A DNA stretch of 58,524 nucleotides from NCBI GenBank assembly GCA_026983835.1, contig JALSTH010000056.1:1-58524 (forward strand). Reading direction: 5' to 3'. The position numbers were made by a program, and so were the translations under genes. Origin of the DNA: Candidatus Zixiibacteriota bacterium (GTDB taxonomy: Bacteria; Zixibacteria; MSB-5A5; UM-FILTER-46-8). Positions 47,693-58,200 of this stretch are shown one piece after another; the stretch's first letter is position 1, and each line of letters opens with the position of its first letter. The notes under the pieces were generated by a model, which saw nothing but the letters and a program-made list of their open reading frames with translations, was not told the DNA's origin and did not search any database.

Positions 47693-47720
47693 AATTTAAT
47701 ATCCGAATAATTATAATTAA

Positions 47721-48041
47721 TCAAATTTGGTGAGCGCTGAAAATGCTTAAAGAATCCTCCTTGAACACTTTCCCGCTCTTTGTCATCAATTCTTGAAATT
47801 GCGTTGACTCAACGACCCTCTTAATATCATCAATACTTCCAAAGGCGATTTCAATTATCGCATCGGCGTTTACATTGCCTCTGAACCTCCCGGTTATAAT
47901 CGAATAAGCATAACCCCGTTGATATGGCAGATTCTCCACTAAAGGTAAAATCGAATCATCGATATCATAAGGTAAATACTCCCGCGCTATATTATCCAAT
48001 TTTTCGCCGAAAATCACCAAAGTATGCAAATTAAATCCCAA
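47721..48041 (-). CDS. Uncharacterised protein between atpD and atpC
   Basis: A 106-residue protein of unknown role. A TTG start directly follows the atpD stop; other starts downstream (TTG or GTG within ten codons) are possible. The pattern of strands and helices (IIEIAFGSIDDIKRVVESTQFQELM, given in part) could fit an EthD-like ferredoxin-fold (dimeric alpha/beta barrel). No signal peptide or membrane helix. Placement inside the ATP synthase pair suggests co-expression, not a proved role in the enzyme. Confidence 0.65.
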   Translation of the reverse strand: MGFNLHTLVIFGEKLDNIAREYLPYDIDDSILPLVENLPYQRGYAYSIITGRFRGNVNADAIIEIAFGSIDDIKRVVESTQFQELMTKSGKVFKEDSLSIFSAHQI

Positions 48042-49466
<1,425 letters not shown>

Positions 49467-49507
49467 TTACCTTTCGATTTGTTCGAATACCTTTTAACAA
49501 AGGGTAG

Positions 49508-49536
49508 ATTTTATAAAATCCTTACGCAAATATCAA
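49508..49536 (-). promoter_or_regulatory. Promoter of atpD
   Basis: TTGATA (49536-49531), 17 bases, TAAAAT (49513-49508) on the - strand, 44 bases before the atpD start. It supports atpD as the first gene of its own operon. Confidence 0.6.
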
Positions 49537-49588
49537 GGTTTTTTTTCTCAGTTTGTGATTTTTTTTACAAAATCAGCTTAAAAAACAA

Positions 49589-50239
49589 TTATTCGCTTAT
49601 CTCCCAATAAAATCTTCCTATAAGCGGACTTTTTATTTCTACCTTATCACCGATTTTTAATCCGCTGACCCCTGATGGAGTCCCCGTATATATTAAATCA
49701 CCAGTCCTTAATTCCCAAACTTTCGATAATTCGACAATCAGCGTCTTTATAGGGAAAATCATATCCTTCGAATTACCTTGCTGTCTGATAGTACCATTTA
49801 CTTCACAGGAAAACGGAATATCCCCCAAATCAATATCATCCTTGAAGGGAATGAAATCTCCGACCGCCGCGCTTTTATCGAAAGATTTTGACAGTTCCCA
49901 CGGTAATCCTTTCCTGCTTAACTCTTCTTGAATATCCCTTAAGGTCAAGTCCAATCCGATTGATAACCCTCCCATAAAAGACTTTGCCTCTTCTTGGGAT
50001 TCCGCCCTTCCGTCCTTTCCGATTAAAATAACTATTTCAACCTCGTGATGAAGGATCTTTCCATGTTTTGGAAAAGTTATACTTTCTCCGTCGGGAACCA
50101 AGCTCGTCGGCGGTTTCATAAAAACAATGGGGCTTTTTGGCGTTTCGCCTTTCATCTCTTTAATATGCTCGGCGTAATTTTTACCGATGCAGAATATCCT
50201 TTGCGGCGGGTAGGAGCTTGAGCCCACAATCAATCTCAT
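49589..50239 (-). CDS. Fumarylacetoacetate hydrolase family protein
   Basis: A 216-residue FAH-fold hydrolase/decarboxylase (acylpyruvase/YcgM-like). Key motifs: IFCIGKNYAEHIKEM, PIVFMKPPTSLVPDG, the metal ligands in HHEVEIVILIGKDGR (about 68-80) and GDLIYTGTPSGVS near 190. AGGAG lies seven bases before the ATG. Substrate unknown (acylpyruvate, oxaloacetate tautomers or related). Single gene with its own probable promoter. Confidence 0.91.
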   Translation of the reverse strand: MRLIVGSSSYPPQRIFCIGKNYAEHIKEMKGETPKSPIVFMKPPTSLVPDGESITFPKHGKILHHEVEIVILIGKDGRAESQEEAKSFMGGLSIGLDLTLRDIQEELSRKGLPWELSKSFDKSAAVGDFIPFKDDIDLGDIPFSCEVNGTIRQQGNSKDMIFPIKTLIVELSKVWELRTGDLIYTGTPSGVSGLKIGDKVEIKSPLIGRFYWEISE

Positions 50240-50275
50240 ACGAAAACTCCTAATCTTTATTATTCTTCAGTGAGA

Positions 50276-50304
50276 ATATAATAATCGAATTAGGATAATA
50301 CCAA
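50276..50304 (-). promoter_or_regulatory. Candidate promoter of the FAH-family gene
   Basis: TTGGTA (50304-50299), 17 bases, TTATAT (50281-50276) on the - strand, 36 bases before the start. Confidence 0.42.
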
Positions 50305-50371
50305 TTGTTTTTTATCGGGGGTAAGGTTATGCCCGGAAGTGCTAAGACATATGAAAAATATCAATTGTTTT

Positions 50372-50893
50372 TCAACCTTCAAGGAATCCCTTGACGATGT
50401 TTAACATCTCCTCCTTGTTCGTTTGATCGCTGGGAATGGAGAAGATTAAATATGAGATCCCCCAATCGGTTTTATCGGTGGGGTTGAAATAAGGAGCGAT
50501 GAAATTGGAAATTATCGTTTTAAGCCTATTGATAAGCTTCTCCGCCCCATCTTTGGAGGTTTCAACCAATAAAAGCCCCATTTTATTGTTCTCTGTTCCG
50601 GACACATAGTCCGTATCGCGAACCGTCTTACAAATCAATTTACGCAAGGCTTCATAAAAATCATCGAGGGAATTATAGTTGCCATATTCATCACCTATTG
50701 GGAATTTTAAATAGTTTAACCCCTTAAAAGTGATAACCACCAAAGAGATAAATTCACAATACCTCTCCGCCCTTTTAATCTCCTGACGGACTTTAAGGCC
50801 GAAATTTTTATGAGACCTGAACATATCGAAAAAAGCACGGTCCCTCGGTAAAACCCGGATATCCTTATCCTTGTCACTATGAAGTTTATCCAT
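50372..50893 (-). CDS. Degenerate GGDEF-like protein
   Basis: A 173-residue protein resembling a GGDEF fold without its catalytic loop. RAERYCEFISLVVITFKG (about 40-57) matches the first strand region, LRKLICKTVRDTDYVSG the following helix and strand, and then NNKMGLLLVETSKDGAEKLINRL replaces the GGDEF signature. GISYLIFSIPSD looks like the late SIGIA-type strand. It probably cannot make cyclic di-GMP; it may be an effector or structural relic. Located 185 bases from the signalling operon upstream. Confidence 0.6.
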   Translation of the reverse strand: MDKLHSDKDKDIRVLPRDRAFFDMFRSHKNFGLKVRQEIKRAERYCEFISLVVITFKGLNYLKFPIGDEYGNYNSLDDFYEALRKLICKTVRDTDYVSGTENNKMGLLLVETSKDGAEKLINRLKTIISNFIAPYFNPTDKTDWGISYLIFSIPSDQTNKEEMLNIVKGFLEG

Positions 50894-51078
50894 AGTTAAA
50901 ATCCCTTTTACCTTTTACATTTAATTAAATTTAAATTCATTTGCTTTAAAATATCATTTGTCTTTTCTATCGCTCGGTGTAGAATTAGTTCCTTATGTAG
51001 GGAATCGGCTAATATATCTTTAAGTAAGCTTAATTGTTAACATACATTTTGTGATATAGTGTAATAATATAACAATGC

Positions 51079-52467
51079 TTAATTCGTGATTGTATAATCT
51101 TTAATTTTATATAGCAATGAGCGATATGAAATCCCAAGTATTTCAGCAGCTTTACGGCGATTCCAGTTGGTTTTGTTCAATACTTCTTTAATCAATGATT
51201 TTTCTTCATATTCCACCGCTTTGGCTACTCTTTTCTTTAAGGAATAATCCTTTTCCCCATTTACGACTTCAAACTCGGGCCTTTTTTTATTTTGGTTTGC
51301 GGTGGAATTGCCTAGGGAAGAATAAATGATGTTCTCATCGTTCCTGACGACGATCTGTTTTAACAGGTTTTCGAGCTGTCTTACATTTCCTGGCCAGTCA
51401 TAATCGATAAGAGCTTTCATGGCTGAACCGGATATGGATTTTATATTCTTGTCGTACAACAGGCTATATCGTTTGAGGAAATAATCAACCAGTAGGGGAA
51501 TATCCTCCCGTCTGTCGCGGAGCGGAGGTACCGTGATCGTAATCTCATTCAGGCGGTAATATAGATCATCCCTGAATGTGCCTTCTTCGATAGCTTTTTC
51601 CAAATCGCGGTTTGTGGCACATACAATACGGACATCCACTTTGATATTTTTTATTCCTCCAACGCGCACAAATTCCCTCTGCTCCAAAACCTGCAGCAAT
51701 TTTGATTGTAATTCAAGGGGCATATCACCGATTTCATCGAGGAACATAGTTCCGTTGGAGGCTATTTCAAATCTGCCCGGTTTTGTTTTATGCGCTCCCG
51801 TAAAGGCTCCTTTTTCATAACCGAAAAGCTCCGCCTCCAAAAGATCACGGGGTATGGCGGCGCAATTGACTTTTACTATGGACTCATTGTTCCTTGCGGA
51901 TAAATTATGAATGCGCCTGGCTATTATTTCCTTTCCTGTCCCCGATTCGCCCCTGATTAATACCGTCAATTCCGAGCCGGCGACCTGTTCGATGATATTG
52001 TTGACTTCCACTATACCCGGGGAGTCACCGATTAATTCATTTGCCTGCGATTTAGCCTTAAGCTCGCTTTTAAGTTGACTTAATTCCCTTTTGAGGCGGT
52101 TTTTCTCCAAAACATTTTGAATATGGATTTCGACTTCCCTTACATCGAACGGCTTATTAATAAATTCCGAAGCACCCCGTCGGATCGATTCCACAATGTT
52201 ATGCGTATCACCATGTCCGGATAGCATAATAACATCCAACTGGCTATCCATACTTTTGACCTTTTCGAGGACATCGATTCCGGATTTGCCGGGCATTTTG
52301 ATATCCAACAATACCAGATTGGGTTTGGTTTTGGAAAGTACTTGGATACCCTCATCCCCGTCGCGGGCGGATACTATTTCGTATTTATCGCCCAAACCCT
52401 CAGATAATATCCACGGGACTTTAGGATCATCGTCGATAACAAGTATTTTTATCGGTTCTTGTTTCAT
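51079..52467 (-). CDS. Sigma54-dependent NtrC-family response regulator
   Basis: A 462-residue activator. Receiver at about 7-120 (VIDDDPKV, LVLLDIKMPGKSG, LSGHGD, INKPFDV). The AAA+ domain at about 145-375 has GESGTGKE, the sigma54-contacting loop GAFTGA, and the Walker B MFLDEIGDMP. The C-terminal Fis-type helix-turn-helix (RRKAAEILGISYRSLLYKI) binds DNA. It starts 13 bases after the receiver-kinase gene, so its phosphate donor is probably one of the two adjacent kinases. No sigma54 promoter was recognised nearby. Confidence 0.94.
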   Translation of the reverse strand: MKQEPIKILVIDDDPKVPWILSEGLGDKYEIVSARDGDEGIQVLSKTKPNLVLLDIKMPGKSGIDVLEKVKSMDSQLDVIMLSGHGDTHNIVESIRRGASEFINKPFDVREVEIHIQNVLEKNRLKRELSQLKSELKAKSQANELIGDSPGIVEVNNIIEQVAGSELTVLIRGESGTGKEIIARRIHNLSARNNESIVKVNCAAIPRDLLEAELFGYEKGAFTGAHKTKPGRFEIASNGTMFLDEIGDMPLELQSKLLQVLEQREFVRVGGIKNIKVDVRIVCATNRDLEKAIEEGTFRDDLYYRLNEITITVPPLRDRREDIPLLVDYFLKRYSLLYDKNIKSISGSAMKALIDYDWPGNVRQLENLLKQIVVRNDENIIYSSLGNSTANQNKKRPEFEVVNGEKDYSLKKRVAKAVEYEEKSLIKEVLNKTNWNRRKAAEILGISYRSLLYKIKDYTITN

Positions 52468-52480
52468 ATCGCATCCACCT

Positions 52481-54628
52481 TTATTTGGAAATAGGGAAAT
52501 TAAGATAAAAAGTTGTTCCCTTTCCTAATTCACTTTCAACCTCGATGGAACCGTTGTGAGAATCCATCACCCTTTTTACAAGTGCCAACCCCAAACCGGT
52601 TCCGCCGTCTTTCGTAGTATAATACCTTTCGAAAATATGATGAATTTTATCAGCCGGAATTCCATATCCTTGATCCGAAATGGATATCTCCAAGAACGGA
52701 TTTTTGAAATTTTTCGGTATATGTCTTCTGACCGTAGTTTTTAACTCTCCACCATTGGGCATACTTTCTATGGCGTTAAAAAATATGTTTATGAGCGCTT
52801 CAAAAACCTCTGTTTCGTTTATTAGAATATTTGGAAGTCCGGAGCTGAATTCCTTGACTACAACAATATTGTGCTTCCGAATGTCGGTATCCAGAAGGGA
52901 TAACACTCTTCCTATAATGGTGATAATGTTCTTTGGTGTGCGTTCGTATTTCCTCGGGTCCGCGAAATTGAGCATCTCCTTAACCAACTCCGCCAGCCTA
53001 TTGACTTCCTGAATGGCGGAGCCCAAAATTTTCTCTTGGGAGCCGGGTTCTTTCCATTTGCTTTCCAATATTTGGAGGGATCCTTTGAGATTGGTCAACG
53101 GTTTTTTAAGGTCGTGGGTCAACTCCGAGATCATTTTACCCATCGTTAAAAGTTTGGACCCGTTAATAATGCTTTTCTGCCTTTCATACAGCGATGCCGT
53201 TTGGGAAGCGATGATTGAAACCAGTCTTTTCGCACTTTCCGAGTACTTAACTCCCCTGCCGTTTCCAATACAGAAGAATCCGGATAATGTATTTTCCACC
53301 GATACTGGAACGGCAAGAAAATCGCTCATCCAACCCTCGTTTTTTCCCTCGAAGAATTTTTCCAAATAATCGGTTATCCATTTTATTCTATCGGTTTTTC
53401 CCTTACCGTCTGCAGGGGGGGAGGGAATTGCTATCTCGTTGAAATCGCTCCAATTCCGAATACTTTCGTTTGGGATATCCGAAAATATAACTTCGAGGGT
53501 ATCGTCATTCCTCAAGGAAAAGAAATAACAAAAATCCGCTTCCACCAAAGAGCGTATCCCTTCAAAGAGCGATGAGAATACTTCACTTTCCGATCTTGAT
53601 GATGACAGCCTCATCGCTATCCTATGCAAGATGGTAAGCTCCTTTAGCTTCCTTTTGTTTCCCTCGAAAAGTCGAGCATTGACTATTGCAATCGCCGCAT
53701 TGGAAGCGAATGTTTCCAATAATCTTAAATCATCGATCGTGAATTTTTGCCGTCCCTCCTTATTATTGAGGTTGATAACTCCCAAAAGCTCATCTCGATG
53801 GATTACCGGAGCGGAGATAGCCGAAGTTGTTTCGTATTTATCCCTGTTCGCTTTTTTGAAACGACTATCCGCTGCAATATCATCAATAATCACCGATTCC
53901 CTTTTCGCGGCGACATAACCGGCTATTCCCTCATTCAGCCCTATCCTTATATCCTTGATTTCATCGAAGTTTGGTTCCCAACCGACAGTCGCCGATATGC
54001 GGAGGAACATTTTTCTTTCATCAAGCAACATTATCGATCCCGCTTTACCTCCCACGACGCCGGCTACGAGGTTGATTATTTGCTGCAGGAGGATATTGAT
54101 GTCGATTGTTTCGGATATTATTCCGGCCGACCGATATAGGGCGTGGAGTTGATTAACGCGTTCCTCCAACATCTCATTGCTTTTGGAAATCAATTTCATA
54201 AGGTTTTGCTTTTCGATTTCAGCCTGTCTCGATGCCAAGCCCTTATTTATCGATTTCAATAACTCTTCCAATTCCAAAGGTTTGGTCAGATAATCGAAGG
54301 CACCTCTATTTATCGCCGCCTTTGCCGTTTCCAAAGAAGCGAAGCCGGTCATAAGTATCACTACAACATACGGGTCTATTTCTTTTGCTTTCCGTAACAG
54401 CGAGATCCCATCTTCATCCGGCATTTTGATATCTGTGATTACAATATCATACCCCTTGCGAGCCAACATATTTAGCGCTTCGCCGGCGGAGGTCGTAAAA
54501 TCTATTCGGTAATTGTTTCGTTCCAAAAGCGATTTTAGGGATAAACACATCCGTTCCTCGTCATCTACAACGAGGATTCTTCCGACTGACGAGATTTGAT
54601 TTTCTACCGTTAAGGACATTTTATTCAT
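52481..54628 (-). CDS. Receiver-GAF-GAF-histidine kinase
   Basis: A 715-residue soluble signalling protein. Receiver about 17-130 (VVDDEERMC, VITDIKMPDEDG, LTKPLELEELL). Two GAF domains follow at about 155-325 (ISAPVIHRDELLGVINLNNK) and 335-485. The histidine-kinase part has the H box ELTHDLKKPLTNLKG near 512 and an ATPase domain near 605-715 with FEALINIFFNAIESM, DQGYGIP and GGTGLGLALVK. No membrane segment. Its start overlaps the upstream kinase stop as ATGA; MSLTVEN at 54619 is an alternative. It could pass phosphate to the NtrC-type regulator. Confidence 0.91.
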   Translation of the reverse strand: MNKMSLTVENQISSVGRILVVDDEERMCLSLKSLLERNNYRIDFTTSAGEALNMLARKGYDIVITDIKMPDEDGISLLRKAKEIDPYVVVILMTGFASLETAKAAINRGAFDYLTKPLELEELLKSINKGLASRQAEIEKQNLMKLISKSNEMLEERVNQLHALYRSAGIISETIDINILLQQIINLVAGVVGGKAGSIMLLDERKMFLRISATVGWEPNFDEIKDIRIGLNEGIAGYVAAKRESVIIDDIAADSRFKKANRDKYETTSAISAPVIHRDELLGVINLNNKEGRQKFTIDDLRLLETFASNAAIAIVNARLFEGNKRKLKELTILHRIAMRLSSSRSESEVFSSLFEGIRSLVEADFCYFFSLRNDDTLEVIFSDIPNESIRNWSDFNEIAIPSPPADGKGKTDRIKWITDYLEKFFEGKNEGWMSDFLAVPVSVENTLSGFFCIGNGRGVKYSESAKRLVSIIASQTASLYERQKSIINGSKLLTMGKMISELTHDLKKPLTNLKGSLQILESKWKEPGSQEKILGSAIQEVNRLAELVKEMLNFADPRKYERTPKNIITIIGRVLSLLDTDIRKHNIVVVKEFSSGLPNILINETEVFEALINIFFNAIESMPNGGELKTTVRRHIPKNFKNPFLEISISDQGYGIPADKIHHIFERYYTTKDGGTGLGLALVKRVMDSHNGSIEVESELGKGTTFYLNFPISK

Positions 54629-55992
54629 TCCTGCTCTCTTAAGGGCAATGAGATAATAAATTTCGCCCCTTTATCTTCATTATTCTTTACAGTTATATTC
54701 CCGCCATGATTTTTAATTATACCGTATGAAACGGATAAACCCAATCCGGTTCCCTTGCCGAGCCCTTTTGTCGTATAAAACGGTTCAAACAGGTAGGGTA
54801 TTTTATCTTGAGGAATGCCTGGGCCGTCATCGGAAATTTCGATATTCAGATAACTATAATTCTTATCGATATTTATCTCGATATTACCCCCATCGGGCAT
54901 TACTTCTTTGGCATTTATCAAAATATTGACAATCACCTGCCTTAACTGCTCCGCCGATCCGCTCACCTTAACCTTTTCCCCGAATTTATTCAGTTTAATA
55001 TCAATATCGGATTGCTTGAACAGCGGTTTTAACACATCGACCGTTTTTGTCAACATCCCCGCAATATCGACCCTCTTGAATTCCTCCTTGTGAGGTTTGT
55101 AAAAATCCAACAGTTGGCTGACAATTCGGCTGATACGATTTACTTCTTCCTGAATAATAATTATTTTATCGAGGACCTTTTTATTATCATCGATATCATC
55201 CTTCATAAGGAGCAAATAATTTTTTATAATACCTAAAGGGTTGTTGATTTCGTGAGCGATTGAAGCCGACAGCCTCCCCAAAGCTGCCACCTTTTCGGCA
55301 TCGAAAAGTTGCTTTTGGGCGAGAGTTAATTTTCGGGTGGCTTCCATTTCGCTTTTATGTAGAAGGGAGTTTTCCACCACTACCGCTAATTGGTTGGACA
55401 AAATCGATAAAAATTCAAAATCGTTCTCATTATATTTAGCCCCCGAGATTTTCTTCGTCAGAGTGATAATCCCTCTTATTCGATTTTTCATTATCATCGG
55501 GATGACCAGCGCCGGCTCCAAAAAATTTATTTTTTCAATTTCGTCCTGACGAGTTTCCATTGCTTGGATAACTTCGGAAAAAGTTAATGGTTTCTTTCGA
55601 GTAAGCAGAAGGTGATACAGTCTCCTATTCGGATAAAAGATTAATCCCATATCCGAATGATTGATACCCTTAGTGCATTCCAATTTCAAACTAAATCCCT
55701 TCGGCATTTTCGTGGATTTGGGATCATCGTTTTTCGTTTCGTTTGCAAGGAAAATTGCAGCCCCATCCACCCCCATTTGGCCGATGCAGGTAAGAAGCAT
55801 CCCATCCAAGAGCTGATCGGAATTCAGCATGGAGTTGAGATGCACCGATATCTCAAAAATGGTATATAGATCGAATATCTTCCGCTTTAAGCGCTTATTT
55901 ATATCCGCAAGCTCGCTGAACTCTTCCTCAACTGATATGAGATCGCCCCGTCTGTTGTCATTAATGGTCTTTTTGCGCTTTACCATATCCAT
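54625..55992 (-). CDS. GAF-domain sensor histidine kinase
   Basis: A 455-residue soluble kinase and first gene of the signalling operon. N-terminal helices (about 10-45), a GAF domain about 50-205, H box LGRLSASIAHEINNPLG near 245, and the ATPase domain about 330-455 with VIVNILINAKEVM, SDDGPGIP and GTGLGLSVSYGI. All catalytic boxes are intact. The signal is unknown. It overlaps the next gene by four bases. The promoter was not recognised in the 271-base region upstream. Confidence 0.92.
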   Translation of the reverse strand: MDMVKRKKTINDNRRGDLISVEEEFSELADINKRLKRKIFDLYTIFEISVHLNSMLNSDQLLDGMLLTCIGQMGVDGAAIFLANETKNDDPKSTKMPKGFSLKLECTKGINHSDMGLIFYPNRRLYHLLLTRKKPLTFSEVIQAMETRQDEIEKINFLEPALVIPMIMKNRIRGIITLTKKISGAKYNENDFEFLSILSNQLAVVVENSLLHKSEMEATRKLTLAQKQLFDAEKVAALGRLSASIAHEINNPLGIIKNYLLLMKDDIDDNKKVLDKIIIIQEEVNRISRIVSQLLDFYKPHKEEFKRVDIAGMLTKTVDVLKPLFKQSDIDIKLNKFGEKVKVSGSAEQLRQVIVNILINAKEVMPDGGNIEINIDKNYSYLNIEISDDGPGIPQDKIPYLFEPFYTTKGLGKGTGLGLSVSYGIIKNHGGNITVKNNEDKGAKFIISLPLREQE

Positions 55993-56081
55993 TTACCATT
56001 TTATGTAATAATGTTCAATCGGCTTTCCAAAAGCAAACGAAAAGTGAAAATAACTGCATATTATTATTGCCAAATGAACAG

Positions 56082-56168
56082 GTATTCACATTTTTATATT
56101 ATTATCGACTGAATAAAAACATTCTTGCTATGTTAAATTTAATTAAATAAGCAAAAGTATTCACATTT
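56082..56168. repeat. Two copies of a 12-base direct repeat in the kinase / site-2 protease divergent region
   Basis: GTATTCACATTT occurs at 56082-56093 and 56157-56168, start-to-start distance 75 bases, about seven helical turns. The 271-base region (55993-56263) is AT-rich and otherwise holds no gene. The copies may be binding sites for one regulator. Confidence 0.4.
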
Positions 56169-56263
56169 ATTGGTGATTTTTTTATTATCATAACTAATGT
56201 ATGATAGCTTATAACATTTATTGGAACTAAAGCGAGGTTATCACCGTAATAAGACTAAACTGT

Positions 56264-57343
56264 ATGAAAAAGAATGCGAATATTGAAAATCAATTAGATA
56301 TACTTATCGACGCTTTACGGAATTTTCTTCGTGTGGAGGCTGTATTTCAAGCGGAGGATTCCATATTGTTAAAAGGGTATATTCCCGTTGGCGCAATTGT
56401 TACTTCCGATGATTTGGTGAAATTATGTCGTGATTATGATTTTCGTTGCAGTGCGAAGATAGAGGACGACACCGCCATTTTGAATTTGATTCCCCTTGAT
56501 GTTGGAGTTCACAATAAAACCGCCAAACCCCTCCCTTGGACGAACATCATCCTTTTTATCGCCACAATTATCACTTCCACTTTGGCTTTTCCATTTTTTC
56601 AGGAGGGGGTATTGAATGCAAAGACAATCCTTGAAGGGCTGAATTTTTCTATGCCCTTGGTGGCGATTCTTCTTGTTCACGAATCGGGGCATTACATCGC
56701 TTCCCGTCACCATAAAGTTAAAGTATCGCTGCCTTATTTCATTCCCGCACCCAACATATTGGGGACTTTTGGCGCATTTATAAAATCGAAATCACCATTT
56801 TATAACAGACGCCAACTTTTGGATGTGGGAGCATCAGGCCCGTTGGCCGGGTTGGCCATTTCGATAATTGCTATCGTTGTCGGCTTATCTCAATCGCAGT
56901 TGGTGAGGCTTGATACTCAAGCGGGGTTGATGCTTGGGGATTCGCTTTTATTCAAGTTCCTGACTTTAATAGTGATAGGGAGTCTCCCAAAAGGATATGA
57001 TTTGATATTGAGTCCTATGGCTTTTGCCGGTTGGGTCGGACTGTTCGTTACGATGTTGAATTTGATACCCGCAGGCCAACTTGACGGAGGGCATATCGCT
57101 TATGCTTTATTCGGGGGCAAGGCTCGTTGGATTTCAAAATTGGTGATTTTAACAATGATACCCCTGGGCTTCATTTGGCCCGGATGGTTTATATGGGCGT
57201 TTTTATTGGCTGTTTTCATTCCTTCACACCCGCCCACGCTCGATGATAACTATCCTCTGGATAAGAAGCGGCGTATTATCGGATATATCTCACTTATTGT
57301 CTTTTTACTTACATTTACACCCACACCTTTTACGGGGGGATAA
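56264..57343 (+). CDS. Site-2 protease family membrane metalloprotease (M50)
   Basis: A 359-residue integral membrane zinc protease. After a soluble N-terminal region (1-90), a first helix near 92-110 precedes the active-site helix with HESGH at 139-143; the third zinc ligand is in NLIPAGQLDGGH (about 270). Six or so membrane segments follow to the end (ISLIVFLLTF). GPLAGL near residue 190 is also typical. Closest to YdcC/EcsC-unrelated, plant EGY-like S2P proteins without a PDZ domain. Substrate unknown. Divergent from the kinase operon. Confidence 0.9.
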   Translation: MKKNANIENQLDILIDALRNFLRVEAVFQAEDSILLKGYIPVGAIVTSDDLVKLCRDYDFRCSAKIEDDTAILNLIPLDVGVHNKTAKPLPWTNIILFIATIITSTLAFPFFQEGVLNAKTILEGLNFSMPLVAILLVHESGHYIASRHHKVKVSLPYFIPAPNILGTFGAFIKSKSPFYNRRQLLDVGASGPLAGLAISIIAIVVGLSQSQLVRLDTQAGLMLGDSLLFKFLTLIVIGSLPKGYDLILSPMAFAGWVGLFVTMLNLIPAGQLDGGHIAYALFGGKARWISKLVILTMIPLGFIWPGWFIWAFLLAVFIPSHPPTLDDNYPLDKKRRIIGYISLIVFLLTFTPTPFTGG

Positions 57344-57412
57344 ACAGAACCTAATTCCTTCGTGGATACAATGAAAATTTAAAACCGTCAATTCCGCCGA
57401 TTACTTTTAACC

Positions 57413-57715
57413 CTACCAAATCCCCAGCATATCCTTTCCCTTCTCGGTTGCCATCTCAACAGGATCCCAGGGTGGATCCCAAGCAAGCTCTACACTTGCT
57501 TTTTCAACTCCCTCGATGCTCTCCACAGCTTGCTTTACTTGATTCATTAAATTCGGACCATAAGGACAACCCGGAGCCGTCAGGGTCATAACAATATGAA
57601 CTGTATTATCATTTACAATAATATCGTAAATCAAACCCAAATCGACCATACTTATCATCAATTCAGGGTCCATAACGGCGGATAATTTTTCCAAAACTTT
57701 TTCTTTGGTTATCAT
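57413..57715 (-). CDS. sufT: SufT/MIP18-family iron-sulfur assembly protein
   Basis: A 100-residue DUF59 protein, helper of Fe-S cluster maturation. DPELMISMVDLGLIYDI, the cysteine motif LTAPGCPYGP and the C-terminal WDPPWDPVEM are diagnostic. Start at ATG 57715 has GGGA eight bases upstream; the ATG at 57733 has no SD. Follows sufU by 23 bases. Confidence 0.9.
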   Translation of the reverse strand: MITKEKVLEKLSAVMDPELMISMVDLGLIYDIIVNDNTVHIVMTLTAPGCPYGPNLMNQVKQAVESIEGVEKASVELAWDPPWDPVEMATEKGKDMLGIW

Positions 57716-57738
57716 AAATAAATCCCGAATCATAGAAG

Positions 57739-58200
57739 TTATTGTTTATTGTTATCTGCACGGTCGTGCTCGTATTGGTCAAGAGCATCGATAAGCGTAG
57801 TCCAAGACAGTAGGGCGCATTTTATCCGTACGGGGAAATTCCTTACCCCTTCCAAAGCTTCGAGATCGCCCAAATCGATATCTTCCGATGGTTCCTCGCC
57901 TTTCAGGATTTTCTTGACGGTCTCGGCTATTTTTTTGACTTCCTCAATCGATTTTCCCTTTATTATTTCCGCGAGCATTGATCCCGACGAAACAGAAACC
58001 GCACATCCGACACACCCAATATGTATATCCTCCACCTTGTCACCATCGAGCTTTAACTGGAGTTCTATTTCATCTCCGCAAACCGGGTTTTTTCCTTCGT
58101 TTTGGATATCCGCTTTATCGAGTTTGCGTTTCCCCCGCGGATGGCGGTAATGATCCATAATCACATCGCGGTACATTTCATCGAGTCGATCAGACACCAT
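57739..58200 (-). CDS. sufU: Fe-S cluster assembly scaffold / sulfurtransfer protein SufU
   Basis: A 153-residue SufU/IscU-like protein that accepts sulfur from SufS. The zinc/cluster ligands are in NPVCGDEI, the GCVGCAVSVSSGSML segment and RIKCALLSW. The insertion between the second and third cysteines is the SufU type. Start at ATG 58200 has AGGAGG eight bases upstream; it overlaps sufS by 11 bases. Works with SufS, and sufT follows. Confidence 0.93.
   Translation of the reverse strand: MVSDRLDEMYRDVIMDHYRHPRGKRKLDKADIQNEGKNPVCGDEIELQLKLDGDKVEDIHIGCVGCAVSVSSGSMLAEIIKGKSIEEVKKIAETVKKILKGEEPSEDIDLGDLEALEGVRNFPVRIKCALLSWTTLIDALDQYEHDRADNNKQ

Noticed and set aside
51028-51095. AAGC...ATTGTTA / TAACAAT...GCTT inverted repeat before the GGDEF-like gene
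   Set aside because: The stem needs a bulge and a loop near 30 bases in very AT-rich DNA; probably chance.
56050-56080. Sigma54 -24/-12 promoter upstream of the kinase operon (TTGGCA...TGCA)
   Set aside because: The GG to GC distance is two bases too long for sigma54 recognition.
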